A stretch of 64,000 nucleotides of DNA. Source: CAYUVH01 sp964448135 (GTDB lineage Bacteria; Verrucomicrobiota; Verrucomicrobiia; Limisphaerales; UBA8199). A program made the position numbers and the translations under genes. The stretch lies in the NCBI GenBank assembly GCA_964448135.1, contig CAYUVH010000063.1, forward strand, positions 106,655 to 170,654, given 5' to 3'. The notes under the pieces were generated by a model. That model did no database searches. It worked only from the letters and a program-made list of their open reading frames with translations, and was not told the DNA's origin. Below, piece after piece: positions 24,927 through 33,500 of this stretch; within the stretch, counting starts at the first letter, position 1, and each line of letters begins with the position of its first letter.

Positions 24927-26561
24927 ATGACGGCCAGAACACACCCAAAGCGAGCTTGCCGGTTTTTCACCCTGGCGCTGCTGTTGCTCGGTCTGGCCGC
25001 GACGCGGGCGGCAACCGAATCGCGGGACATGCCAATCGTGCCGCGCTGGGGCCGGTTTGAGCAATCCTTCAAGAGCGCCGCGACCTACGTTCACCCGGTG
25101 GAACAGACGCGGCTGACCGTGCGCTTCCGGGGGCCCTTGGGCGACACACGCGAAGTGGACGGATTTTGGGACGGCGGCAAGGTGTGGCGGGTACGGTTCG
25201 CGCCGAACCAGGCCGGGGTGTGGTCCTATGTGACCTCGTGTTCGGATGTGTCGGATAAAGGGCTGGACGCGCAAAGTGGCGAATTCCTGTGCAGTGCGTC
25301 GGTGGGCGACACGCGGTTTCGCGAGCATGGCCCCGTGCAGGTGGCGCATGACCGGAGGCGGTTCGAGCACGCCGATGGCACGCCCTTTTACTGGCTGGGC
25401 GACCGGGTCTGGGAAGGCGCGCGGCTGGCGAAGCCGGAGGACTGGGATTTCTACGCGCACGTGCGCGCGGAACAGGGCTTCGACGTCGCGCTGTGGGCGG
25501 TCGGCTTGGGAGCGGACTATTCGGGACAGAAGGCCGCCTCGCTTTCGGCCGGCGCGTTGACGGTGAATCCCGAGGTTTTCAAGCGGCTGGATGCGAAGCT
25601 CGAAAGACTCAACCAGGCGGGCATCTGTAGCGCGATTGTGCCGTTGTGGGAAAATGGCGCATCGAGTTTGAGCGATGAGCAGGCGGAGATGCTCGCGCGT
25701 TACGTGGTAGCCCGGTGGGGTGCCGAGCCCGTGGTCTGGCTGGTGGCGTTCACTGGCGAGCCACTGCCGCAGCAGGTGGCGCGCTGGAAAAAAATCGGGC
25801 AGAAGATTTTCGGCGAGTCGCACGAACGTCCGGTGGCCGTGTATCCGGGAGAAGCCGCGTGGCTGCTGGATGAGTTTCGCAAGGAAAACTGGGTGGACGC
25901 TTTCGGTTTGCAGCCGGTCACGGATTTTACCGAAGACGCGCTGAAGTGGACCTTCTCCGGACCCCTGCGCGGCGAATGGAAACGCGAGCCGCATCGGCCG
26001 CTGATCGTGCAGACGCCGGTGGAAAATGCGAAGATCGGGTTCTCGGAAAAACGGTTCAGCGCTGGGGACATCCGGCACGCGGCGTATTGGGGGATGTTTC
26101 TGACGGACGGCGCGGGACTGACCTTTGCAACGGCGGGAGTATCCGAGTGGGACCGCACGCCGGAGACAGGCAAAGCCGATGGCTTGCCTTTGTGGCAGCG
26201 TTCGATGTTTCTGCCGGGCGCCAAGCAGATGCGCGCGATCAAGGATTTCTTTACCGGCTTGCCCGCGGATTGGACCCCGGCGCCTGCGGGAACGGTCGTT
26301 GCCGGAGCCAAAGACGCGCCGCCCAGCCACACCAGTCTGGCCGCGGTGAGTGAAACCGCAGGGACGACCTGGGTTTATGTCCCCGAGGAACGCACTGTCC
26401 AACTCAAATCGACAGCCCTGCCCATGGTCCCCGTAATCTCCTGGCTCGATCCCCGCACTGGCTCGACCTCCGCCGCCGTGGCCGCATTCGGCCCCGAAGG
26501 CTGCCAGTTTCCAACGCCGGGACCCGGAGATTGGATATTGGTAATCAAGCCGGGGAGGTAG
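24927..26561 (+). CDS. Secreted glycoside-hydrolase-like protein (DUF5060 plus DUF4038-type barrel)
   Basis: 544 residues from ATG 24927, which precedes a signal peptide (FFTLALLLLGLAATRAATES). The N-terminal beta domain (about 30-115) has FRGPLGDTREVDGFWDGGKV and RFAPNQAGVWSY, the DUF5060 pattern. A TIM-barrel-like part (about 120-430) follows, with FEHADGTPFYWLGDRVWEGA, FDVALWAVGLG and VVWLVAFTGE, as in DUF4038/apiosidase-like enzymes. The probable acid is a Glu (FTGE), but I cannot assign both catalytic residues. It likely acts on plant or algal polysaccharide side chains outside the cell. It is a single gene, divergent from the small membrane protein gene. Confidence 0.75.
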   Translation: MTARTHPKRACRFFTLALLLLGLAATRAATESRDMPIVPRWGRFEQSFKSAATYVHPVEQTRLTVRFRGPLGDTREVDGFWDGGKVWRVRFAPNQAGVWSYVTSCSDVSDKGLDAQSGEFLCSASVGDTRFREHGPVQVAHDRRRFEHADGTPFYWLGDRVWEGARLAKPEDWDFYAHVRAEQGFDVALWAVGLGADYSGQKAASLSAGALTVNPEVFKRLDAKLERLNQAGICSAIVPLWENGASSLSDEQAEMLARYVVARWGAEPVVWLVAFTGEPLPQQVARWKKIGQKIFGESHERPVAVYPGEAAWLLDEFRKENWVDAFGLQPVTDFTEDALKWTFSGPLRGEWKREPHRPLIVQTPVENAKIGFSEKRFSAGDIRHAAYWGMFLTDGAGLTFATAGVSEWDRTPETGKADGLPLWQRSMFLPGAKQMRAIKDFFTGLPADWTPAPAGTVVAGAKDAPPSHTSLAAVSETAGTTWVYVPEERTVQLKSTALPMVPVISWLDPRTGSTSAAVAAFGPEGCQFPTPGPGDWILVIKPGR

Positions 26562-26569
26562 GGCCGATC

Positions 26570-26613
26570 GGTAGGGCGAGGCTACTGCCGAGCCGGCTCG
26601 CGAGCACGCTCGC
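26570..26613 (+). repeat. GC-rich short repeat/hairpin after the glycosidase gene
   Basis: GGTAGGGCGAGGCTACTGCCGAGCC followed by GCGAGC-AC-GCTCGC (26600-26613), a perfect 6-bp stem. It looks like a small palindromic repeat that may also end transcription. Only one copy is seen in this window. Confidence 0.3.
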
Positions 26614-26675
26614 TCCACCTCAGTTCACTCAATTTGACACGGGTCGTTATTTCAGTATATTCTGTCGAGAGAGAA

Positions 26676-27212
26676 ATGAGCGACATCCAATCACTAAACC
26701 CGGTGCAGCAAAAGTTCATCCTGCATTGGGGCGAAATGGGCATCAAATGGGGCATCAACCGCACGGAGGCCCAAATCCATGCCCTGCTCTATCTCTCGCC
26801 GAAGCCGTTGAACTTCGATGAAATCGTCCACCTCCTGGGGGTCGCCCGCTCCAACGTGAGCAACAGCCTCAAGGACCTGCAAAGCTGGGGCATCGTGAAG
26901 CGCGTGCACGTCCTGGGGGACAAGCGTGATCATTTCGAGTCCATGAAGGACGTCTGGGAAATGTTTCGCCTGGTCATGGACGAACGGAAACGCCGCGAGA
27001 TTGATCCGACGCTCCTCCTGCTGAAGGACTGCATCGCCGAAGCCGAAAAGTCAAAGCCCACCGACAAATACACGATGGAACGGTTGAAGGCCTTGAATGA
27101 TTTCTTCGCCCAGACCTCCATGTTTTACACCCAGATGCGCGCCTGGCCGGCGGCGACCTTCGCCAAACTGGCCAAACTGGGGCAGGCAGTTGTAAAGTTG
27201 GTCGGCGGGTGA
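26676..27212 (+). CDS. GbsR/MarR-family transcriptional regulator
   Basis: 178 residues from ATG 26676, preceded by GAGAGA. A winged helix-turn-helix lies at about 25-90: NRTEAQIHALLYLSPKPLNF, EIVHLLGVARSNVSNSLKDL and LQSWGIVKRVHVLGDKRDHF. A helical C-terminal half follows (MKDVWEMFRLVMDERKRREI). This layout matches the GbsR/MarR group, which in Bacillus controls glycine-betaine synthesis; target and ligand here are unknown. The next gene, for a DCC thiol protein, is 62 bp downstream on the same strand and is a plausible co-regulated partner. Confidence 0.8.
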   Translation: MSDIQSLNPVQQKFILHWGEMGIKWGINRTEAQIHALLYLSPKPLNFDEIVHLLGVARSNVSNSLKDLQSWGIVKRVHVLGDKRDHFESMKDVWEMFRLVMDERKRREIDPTLLLLKDCIAEAEKSKPTDKYTMERLKALNDFFAQTSMFYTQMRAWPAATFAKLAKLGQAVVKLVGG

Positions 27213-27227
27213 TTTCACTTGGAACGT

Positions 27228-27262
27228 TTTTATTTTTTTAATTTTTTTAATTATTTATTTCT
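27228..27262 (+). promoter_or_regulatory. AT-rich tract before the DCC-family gene
   Basis: About 35 bases of almost pure A and T, with three T-runs, in otherwise GC-rich sequence. It lies between the regulator stop and the next start. It could be an UP-element-like promoter region or the U-run of a terminator, but no stem precedes it. Confidence 0.3.
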
Positions 27263-27274
27263 GTGTATTCAGAA

Positions 27275-27700
27275 ATGACAGACAATAACGATAAACAAAC
27301 GCGTGGCTGGGTCTTCTATGACGCCCAATGCGCGTTCTGCCGGGCGGCGGCCCGGTGGCGGGGCCCGTTTGAGCGGCGCGGGTACCGCTGGCTGCCGCTG
27401 GACGATCCGAGCGCCAGGGAACGGACCGGGTTGACCGAGGACGATATGAGAGTGGAAATGAAACTGGCCCGCGCGGACGGAGCAGTCGTGGGCGGAGCGG
27501 ACGCGGTGCTGGTATTGATGTGCGCGGTGTGGTGGCTGTCGCCGTTCGCGATTCTGCTGGGCGCGCCGGGGATTCACGGCATTACCCGCGCAGGTTACCG
27601 CTGGATCGCGCGAAACCGAAGCTGCATTGGCGGCGCCTGCGCCCTACCCCACCGCCCGCGCAAAATTCATCGCACGATTTCGTTTCTAGAGTGGCCGTGA
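27275..27700 (+). CDS. DCC-family (DUF393) thiol-disulfide oxidoreductase-like protein
   Basis: 141 residues from ATG 27275. WVFYDAQCAFCRAAARW carries the Asp-x-x-Cys-x-x-Cys signature that opens the DUF393/DCC family, within a thioredoxin-like fold. YRWLPLDDPSARERTGL and GAVVGGADAVLVLM are further family positions. A hydrophobic C-terminal part (VWWLSPFAILLGAPG) and RNRSCIGGAC follow. It is predicted to act in thiol redox chemistry, partner unknown. It follows a GbsR-type regulator and ends 21 bp from the convergent sugar kinase gene. Confidence 0.8.
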   Translation: MTDNNDKQTRGWVFYDAQCAFCRAAARWRGPFERRGYRWLPLDDPSARERTGLTEDDMRVEMKLARADGAVVGGADAVLVLMCAVWWLSPFAILLGAPGIHGITRAGYRWIARNRSCIGGACALPHRPRKIHRTISFLEWP

Positions 27701-27721
27701 ATCAATCATTCGTAGCAGTCG

Positions 27722-28822
27722 CTAGCGCTGCACGCGGGCGCTGCCGCCTTTGACCAGGGCTTCGACTTCCTTGAGCGAGGCCATGGAGGTGTCGCCGGGA
27801 GTGGTCATGGCCAGGGCGCCGTGGGCGGCGCCGTATTCCACGGCCTTTTGCGGGTCGTCGAATTTCATCAGGCCGTATATGAGGCCGCTGGCAAAACTGT
27901 CGCCCCCGCCCACGCGGTCGAGGATTTCCAGGTCGGGGCGTTGCTGGGCTTCGTAAAACTTTCCATCGGCCCAGCAGATCGCGCCCCAATCGTTGCGCGT
28001 GGCTGAGCGGACCGAACGGAGCGTCGTGGCCGCCACTTTGAAATTCGGATACGCCTTGACCGCACTTTCGATCATTTTCTGAAACGCGGCCGTGTGAATC
28101 TGCGCGAAGTGCTTGTCCTGCCCCTCGACCTCAAATCCCAGGCACGCCGTGAAATCCTCCTCGTTGCCAATCATGACATCCACGTATTTCGCAATCTCCC
28201 GATTCACCTCCCGCGCCGCCTTTTGTCCACCAATGCTCTGCCAGAGCGAAGGCCGATAATTGAGATCGTAGGAGACAATCACCCCGTGCTGGCGCGCGGC
28301 TTGAGCGGCTTCCAAGGCGAGCCGCGCCGTGGTCTCGCTCAGTGCGGCGAAAATGCCGCCCGTGTGGAGCCAGCGGACGCCGCGTTTCGCAAACAGATCG
28401 TCCCAATCAAAATCACCCGGCTTGAGCTGGCTGGCTGCGCTGTGACCACGATCCGAAACCCCCACCGCCCCGCGCACGCCAAAACCGCGTTCGGTGAAAT
28501 TCAGCCCGTTGCGCACGATGCGCCCGACCCCGTCAAAGGGCAGCCACTTGATGAACGAAGTATCAACGCCGCCCTGAAGAATGAAGTCCTCAAGCAACCG
28601 GCCGACTTCGTTGTCCGCAAACGCGGTCAGCACTCCCGTTCGGAATCCAAAACAGCGACGCAACCCGCGGGCGACATTATATTCCCCGCCGCCTTCCCAA
28701 ACCTTGAACTCGCGCGCCGTGCGGACGCGGCCTTCGCCCGGATCCAGGCGGAGCATGATCTCACCGAGAGAGAGGAGGTCGTATTTGCAGGCGTCGGCAG
28801 GCTTGAGGTTCAACAGCGGCAT
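27722..28822 (-). CDS. PfkB-family sugar kinase, 2-keto-3-deoxygluconate kinase-like
   Basis: 366 residues. YDLLSLGEIMLRLDPGEGRV and WEGGGEYNVARGLRRCFGF are the substrate-binding start, and VGGGDSFASGLIYGL (about residues 300-315) is the ATP/anion-hole signature with the catalytic Asp. VSYDLNYRPSLW and VMIGNEEDF are characteristic of KdgK-like members. It would phosphorylate a keto-deoxy sugar acid such as KDG. A KDPG/KHG-type aldolase, the next step, is encoded at 55.2 kb, not adjacent. The kinase lies downstream of anmK on the same strand, with a 147-bp gap containing a short repeat. Confidence 0.82.
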   Translation of the reverse strand: MPLLNLKPADACKYDLLSLGEIMLRLDPGEGRVRTAREFKVWEGGGEYNVARGLRRCFGFRTGVLTAFADNEVGRLLEDFILQGGVDTSFIKWLPFDGVGRIVRNGLNFTERGFGVRGAVGVSDRGHSAASQLKPGDFDWDDLFAKRGVRWLHTGGIFAALSETTARLALEAAQAARQHGVIVSYDLNYRPSLWQSIGGQKAAREVNREIAKYVDVMIGNEEDFTACLGFEVEGQDKHFAQIHTAAFQKMIESAVKAYPNFKVAATTLRSVRSATRNDWGAICWADGKFYEAQQRPDLEILDRVGGGDSFASGLIYGLMKFDDPQKAVEYGAAHGALAMTTPGDTSMASLKEVEALVKGGSARVQR

Positions 28823-28904
28823 AGGCTGGGAGATGGGATAGCAGTTTGCAGGGAAGCGAGCTAGTTCAGTTTTCGCAGCAACACGGTGCGACGGACAAAG
28901 GACG

Positions 28905-28953
28905 AAGCGCGAATGACGAATGTCGAAAGAAGCCCGAATTCCGAATGACGAAT
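28905..28953. repeat. Short GAAT-rich repeat between anmK and the sugar kinase
   Basis: CGAATGACGAAT occurs twice (28910-28921 and 28942-28953) around CGAATTC-like sequence. It is similar in flavour, though not in exact sequence, to the GAAATCCG element at 7405-7547. It is non-coding. Confidence 0.4.
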
Positions 28954-28969
28954 AGCGATGAGTGGAGGG

Positions 28970-30181
28970 TCACTTTGAAAAACTGCCGGGTATGATTTTT
29001 CCGAGCACCACGGACTTTTTGGCGCCGGTTGCGCCGCAGACGTTGCCGGGCCGACCGCGCAGGGTCTCGTAGGCGAGCAGAGCGAAGGCGAGGGCTTCCT
29101 TGGCGTCGGTCTTGAGTTTGAAATCCTCTACAGTGAGCCATTCGCCGGCACCGGTGTATTCGCGCAGCATACGGCGCAGCGTGGGATTCCTGGCGCCACC
29201 ACCGCCCAGGATGATCTGCAGTTTCGCAAGTTGGGCGAGGGTGAGTTTCGGAAAAACGAAACGGCGGTAGGCGTCGGCGACACTGGCGGCGGTGAAGGCC
29301 GTGGCGGTGGCGACCATATCCTCGGGGCGCAAGCGGAGCCGGGTCGCGGAGGAAAAGAAGGGACACAGAAACATCTCGCCGAATTCCTCGCGTCCGGTGG
29401 TCTTGGGCGGGCGGCGCTTGAGAAAGGGATGCCGCATCAAATCCTTCAGCAGCGGTTCGGAGACTTTGCCAGCAGCCGCCATTTTGCCGTCGCGATCGAA
29501 ACCGCATTTGCCGTTGGTGAGCGAAGTCACGATGGCGTCGATAACCATGTTGGCCGGTCCGGTGTCAAAAGCGATCACGTCCCCAATACGTGCACCCTGC
29601 GGCAGGAAGGTGAGATTTCCGATACCGCCGAGATTCTGGAGGATACGCGGGCGGGTCGGGTCAGTGAAGAGAGCCCAATCCAGAAATGGAACCAGCGGTG
29701 CGCCCTGCCCTCCGGCCGCCATATCACGCACCCGGAAATCCGCGACGGTGGTGATGCCCGTGCGCTCAGCGATGACCGAAGGCTCGCCGATTTGGAGCGT
29801 CGAGGGATATTCCGCGTTGGGAAGATGGTGGACTGTCTGCCCGTGCGAACCAATCGCCGCCACTTGCGAGGCCTTATGCCCGGCCTTGCGTATGACCGCC
29901 AGGGCGGCCTCCGCAAACCGCTCGCCCAACGCGAAATTCAATTCGCAAATCTCGGCCACCGTTCCGTGGAGGCACAGGTGCAGCACCCGCTTTCGAAAGG
30001 CTGGAGCAGAGGGCAAATGGCAGTGCGCGAGGACCTTCGCCTGCACGCCACCCTTGGGCCGGTCGGATATCCTGGCGAGAACGGCATCTATGCCATCGGC
30101 CGAAGTGCCGGACATGAGACCCACGACCAATGGGGAACGAGGCAAACTTCGGAAAGGGCCGGCTGGCGGAACGTGTTGCAC
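28970..30181 (-). CDS. anmK: Anhydro-N-acetylmuramic acid kinase
   Basis: About 403 residues if the GTG at 30181 is used; an ATG at 30307 would add 42 residues that do not look like AnmK. The family start appears in VVGLMSGTSADGIDAVLARI (phosphate-binding loop). IGSHGQTVHHLPN, FRVRDMAAGGQGAPLVPFLD, NLGGIGNLTFLP and AFDTGPANMVIDA follow in the usual order. It phosphorylates and hydrates 1,6-anhydro-MurNAc to MurNAc-6-phosphate during cell-wall recycling. A 20-bp palindrome covers the upstream ATG (30305-30324), and a large plus-strand secreted-protein gene diverges from it. Confidence 0.88.
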   Translation of the reverse strand: MQHVPPAGPFRSLPRSPLVVGLMSGTSADGIDAVLARISDRPKGGVQAKVLAHCHLPSAPAFRKRVLHLCLHGTVAEICELNFALGERFAEAALAVIRKAGHKASQVAAIGSHGQTVHHLPNAEYPSTLQIGEPSVIAERTGITTVADFRVRDMAAGGQGAPLVPFLDWALFTDPTRPRILQNLGGIGNLTFLPQGARIGDVIAFDTGPANMVIDAIVTSLTNGKCGFDRDGKMAAAGKVSEPLLKDLMRHPFLKRRPPKTTGREEFGEMFLCPFFSSATRLRLRPEDMVATATAFTAASVADAYRRFVFPKLTLAQLAKLQIILGGGGARNPTLRRMLREYTGAGEWLTVEDFKLKTDAKEALAFALLAYETLRGRPGNVCGATGAKKSVVLGKIIPGSFSK

Positions 30182-30304
30182 GGGAGCAAAGTAGAGCGCA
30201 AATCCAGCCACTGCAAGGCGAGGCTCTTTGGGCTGCTTCCTGAACGAAGGATGCACGCAGCCGGGGATGCTTGAGGCGAAGGCGCAAGAGCCTGCACCGT
30301 CGGG

Positions 30305-30324
30305 CATATAACGTTCGTTATATG
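30305..30324. promoter_or_regulatory. 20-bp palindrome in divergent promoter region
   Basis: CATATAAC-GTTC-GTTATATG has perfect 8-base arms and is AT-rich against the local background. It lies between anmK (minus) and the beta-repeat protein gene (plus), where a repressor or activator dimer could control either. Confidence 0.45.
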
Positions 30325-30512
30325 GACGTTTTGGTCCGGCTGACGGCATGATTTCGGTTTGAACCCTTGATGATCCGCGGGACCTATTTTCCAGTGTCTG
30401 CCAGGGCCTTCCATGGCGACAGCCCGCTTGAATTTTGCCTCCCTGCCCCCCTTTGCGGGTGGCGGGCATTCGACGTGCCCAGCTTTCGCTTCCCCCTCAA
30501 CCCGAAGACAAG

Positions 30513-33500
30513 ATGATGAACTCCAAACTTAAGACCCAAAACCTTTCCTCCACCCTGCACCGGCTGGTGATCGGCGCGATTGCTTTGCTCACGTTTCTGT
30601 TGCTGGGCGCAACCATGGCGAACGCCGCCGATGCCACCGGTGACTACCGTTCAGCAGCAAGCGGCAATTGGAACGCCATCGCGAGCTGGGAAAGGTTTAA
30701 CGGCACAGCCTGGGTGGCCGCCGCCGCGACGCCAACCTCGGCCGACGGGGTGATCACCATTCGCAACGGCCATAACGTCACCAATTCCGCCAGCGGGCTC
30801 ACCTACGATCAAACCGTGGTGGAAGCCGGCGCCCTGGTGGTGGTGGCTTCGGGAGTGACCAGCACGCTCAACAACGGAACCGGTACGGATTTGGTGATCA
30901 ATGGCACGTGGCTGAACTCGGGCGGAACGTGGACCATGACCGGAGCGGCGTGGTCAGTGGGCGCAGGTGGCACGTACATCCATAACACCACGAGTTCTTT
31001 TGCAACGCCCGTTGGACAGGGAACGTTTGATCCGGCCAGCACCGTGATCGTCCGCGGCTCCTCCACTCTTTCTCCGCCACAATCTTTTTCCAACCGCACG
31101 TTTGGCTCATTGGTATATGAGAGCACATCCGGGAATTGCCTTATCGCTTCGCCCACCGGGACCACCACCTGCCTGGTCGCCAGCAATCTGGTTGTCGGCC
31201 TCACCGGGGCCGGCACGGTTTCCCTGGCCCTCAGCAACACGGTGGCATTCAACATTGTCGGCAGTGTGACGGTCGGCGCAGGCAGCACCTTCGCCTTCAG
31301 CAGCAACAGCATCACGCTGGGAGGCAATCTCACGAACAACGGTTCGCTCGCCTTCAACTATGCGCAGGGCAGCACCACCATCACGGGGGCGACCTGCGTC
31401 GTGGCCGGCACCACCCCGATTACTTTCGGCACCAACCTCACGATCAACAGCGGAACCGCGGTGACGCTGTTGCAGGGGGTCGTTTTATCCAACGGCACCA
31501 CGACGGTCAGTGGCACGTTCAACTGCGGCACCAATGTGGCCACCGGCGCGGCCAACTTTACCCTGGCCTCGGGGGCGACACTCGGGATTGGCCATACCAA
31601 CGGCATCGCCGCCTCGGGAGCGACGGGTAACATCCGGGTCACCGGCACGCGGAGCTTCAATACCGGGGCGAATTACAACTACACGGGAACTGACGCGCAA
31701 ACCACCGGCAGCGGCCTGCCGGGCACGGTCAACAATCTTACCATCAACAACCCGGTGGCGCTCACCGCCGGGGGAGTGACATTGACCACGAACGTGACCG
31801 TGGGCGGCACGCTCAATTTGACCCAGGGCAGGCTGATTACGAGCACCAATCTGGTGAACGTTGCCGACGCGGGCTCGGTCAGCCCGGCGGGCGGCGGCAG
31901 CGGCTCGTATGTGGACGGCAACCTCCAAAAGACCTGGGCTTCCACGGGTACCAAGGCCTTCATTTTCCCCATCGGCGCGAGCACCAACTTCGCTCCGTGC
32001 GCAGTCACCAACCTCATCCTCACCGTCGCCGGCACACTGATCGCCAGCACCACGAACGGCGAGAACGCCAACATTTCCTCGTCCAGCATCATTTCGACCC
32101 AAGATGCCAATCGAAGCTGGACGATGAGCGCCGGCGGCGGTCTCACGGCTTCCAGCTACAGCGCGCTCTGCACCCCGCTCACCGCGGATCTGGATGGCGG
32201 CGCCACCATCGCAAATTTCGTGATGGAGAAATGGAATGGCAGTTCCTGGACCCGCGCGGTCAGCAGCTCCGTTTCGGGCAATACAGTCACCGGCACGGGC
32301 TTTGCCTCGTTCAGTGATTTTGCCGTAGGGGAACCCGCGGCGGTGCCGACCAATCCGGCGGGGATCGGCGCCGCTTCTCCCTCCAGCGTCGGCCGTGGCA
32401 ATACCACGCTGCTGACCGTGACGGTGGTGCCCGGCACGAATCCATCCAGCACCGGTCTGGGCGTGGTCGCGGACCTTACTTCCATCGGTGGTTCGGCCAG
32501 CCAGTCGTTTACTGACTCGGGAACGAATGTGTTTTACTACGTGGCCACGGTGTCCTCGGGCACCTCGCTGGGTGTGAAATCCCTGCCCTCACTCATCACC
32601 GATGCCCAAAGCCGCAGCAACACGGCCAACATCTCGCTGACGGTGATCGGACTCTCGCGTGTGTGGTCGGGTCTCTCGGGTACGGACGACAATTGGACGA
32701 GCGGCGCGAATTGGACCGGAGGCTCCGCCCCGGTATCCCCCGGGGATGCCGTGGTCTTCGCGGGTTCGACCCGGTTGACTCCGGTGCTCGACACTTCCTT
32801 CTCGGTGCCCAGCCTCACTTTCGACAGTACGGCGTCCGCTTTCACGCTCAGCGCGTCCGGCGGCAGTTCGCTCACCTTGAGCGGCGGGACCGGCCTGACC
32901 AACAACTCCGCCAGCCCGCAGGCGGTGAACTTCCCGATAACTCTTGGCTCCGCCCAGACCTTCGAAGCCGATGGCGCGGGAACATTGACCGTCGGCGGTA
33001 ATGTGACCAACGGGGGCAACCTGCTCACCGTCGGCGGGGCGAACGGCTCGGCCATCAGCGGAGCAATCTCGGGTGGCGGCGGTTTGACCAAGAACGGCAG
33101 CGGCTCGCTTGGCCTGTCGGGTGCAAACAGCTACGGCGGCGCAACCGCGATCAATGCCGGAACGGTTTCCGTGAGCGGTGGTTCGGCGATTCCGGACGGC
33201 TCGGCGGTCACGCTCGCCAATGCGAGCGGCGTCACCCTGAGCGTGGGCGCGAACGAAACCGCCGGCTCACTGGCGGGCGGCGGAGCGAGCGGCGGCACGG
33301 TTGCGCTCGGCGCCAACAGCCTCACCGTGGGCGGCACTTCCGGCTACGCGGGCGCGGTTACCGGCTCCGGCAAACTTATTCACACCGGCGCGGGCACGCT
33401 GACGCTCAGCAACGCCTCCGCCATTGGCAGCAGCTTCACCACGAGAGTAGAAGGCGGCACCGTGGACTTCAACCGCAACGGTGCGGCCATCTCCGGCATC

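Noticed and set aside
27228..27262. Intrinsic terminator at the AT-rich tract
   Set aside because: No GC-rich stem precedes the T-runs, so I list it only as a possible promoter region.
30182..30469. N-terminal extension of anmK up to base 30469
   Set aside because: The extra residues are basic and Pro/Ser-rich, cross a palindrome and do not resemble AnmK proteins.
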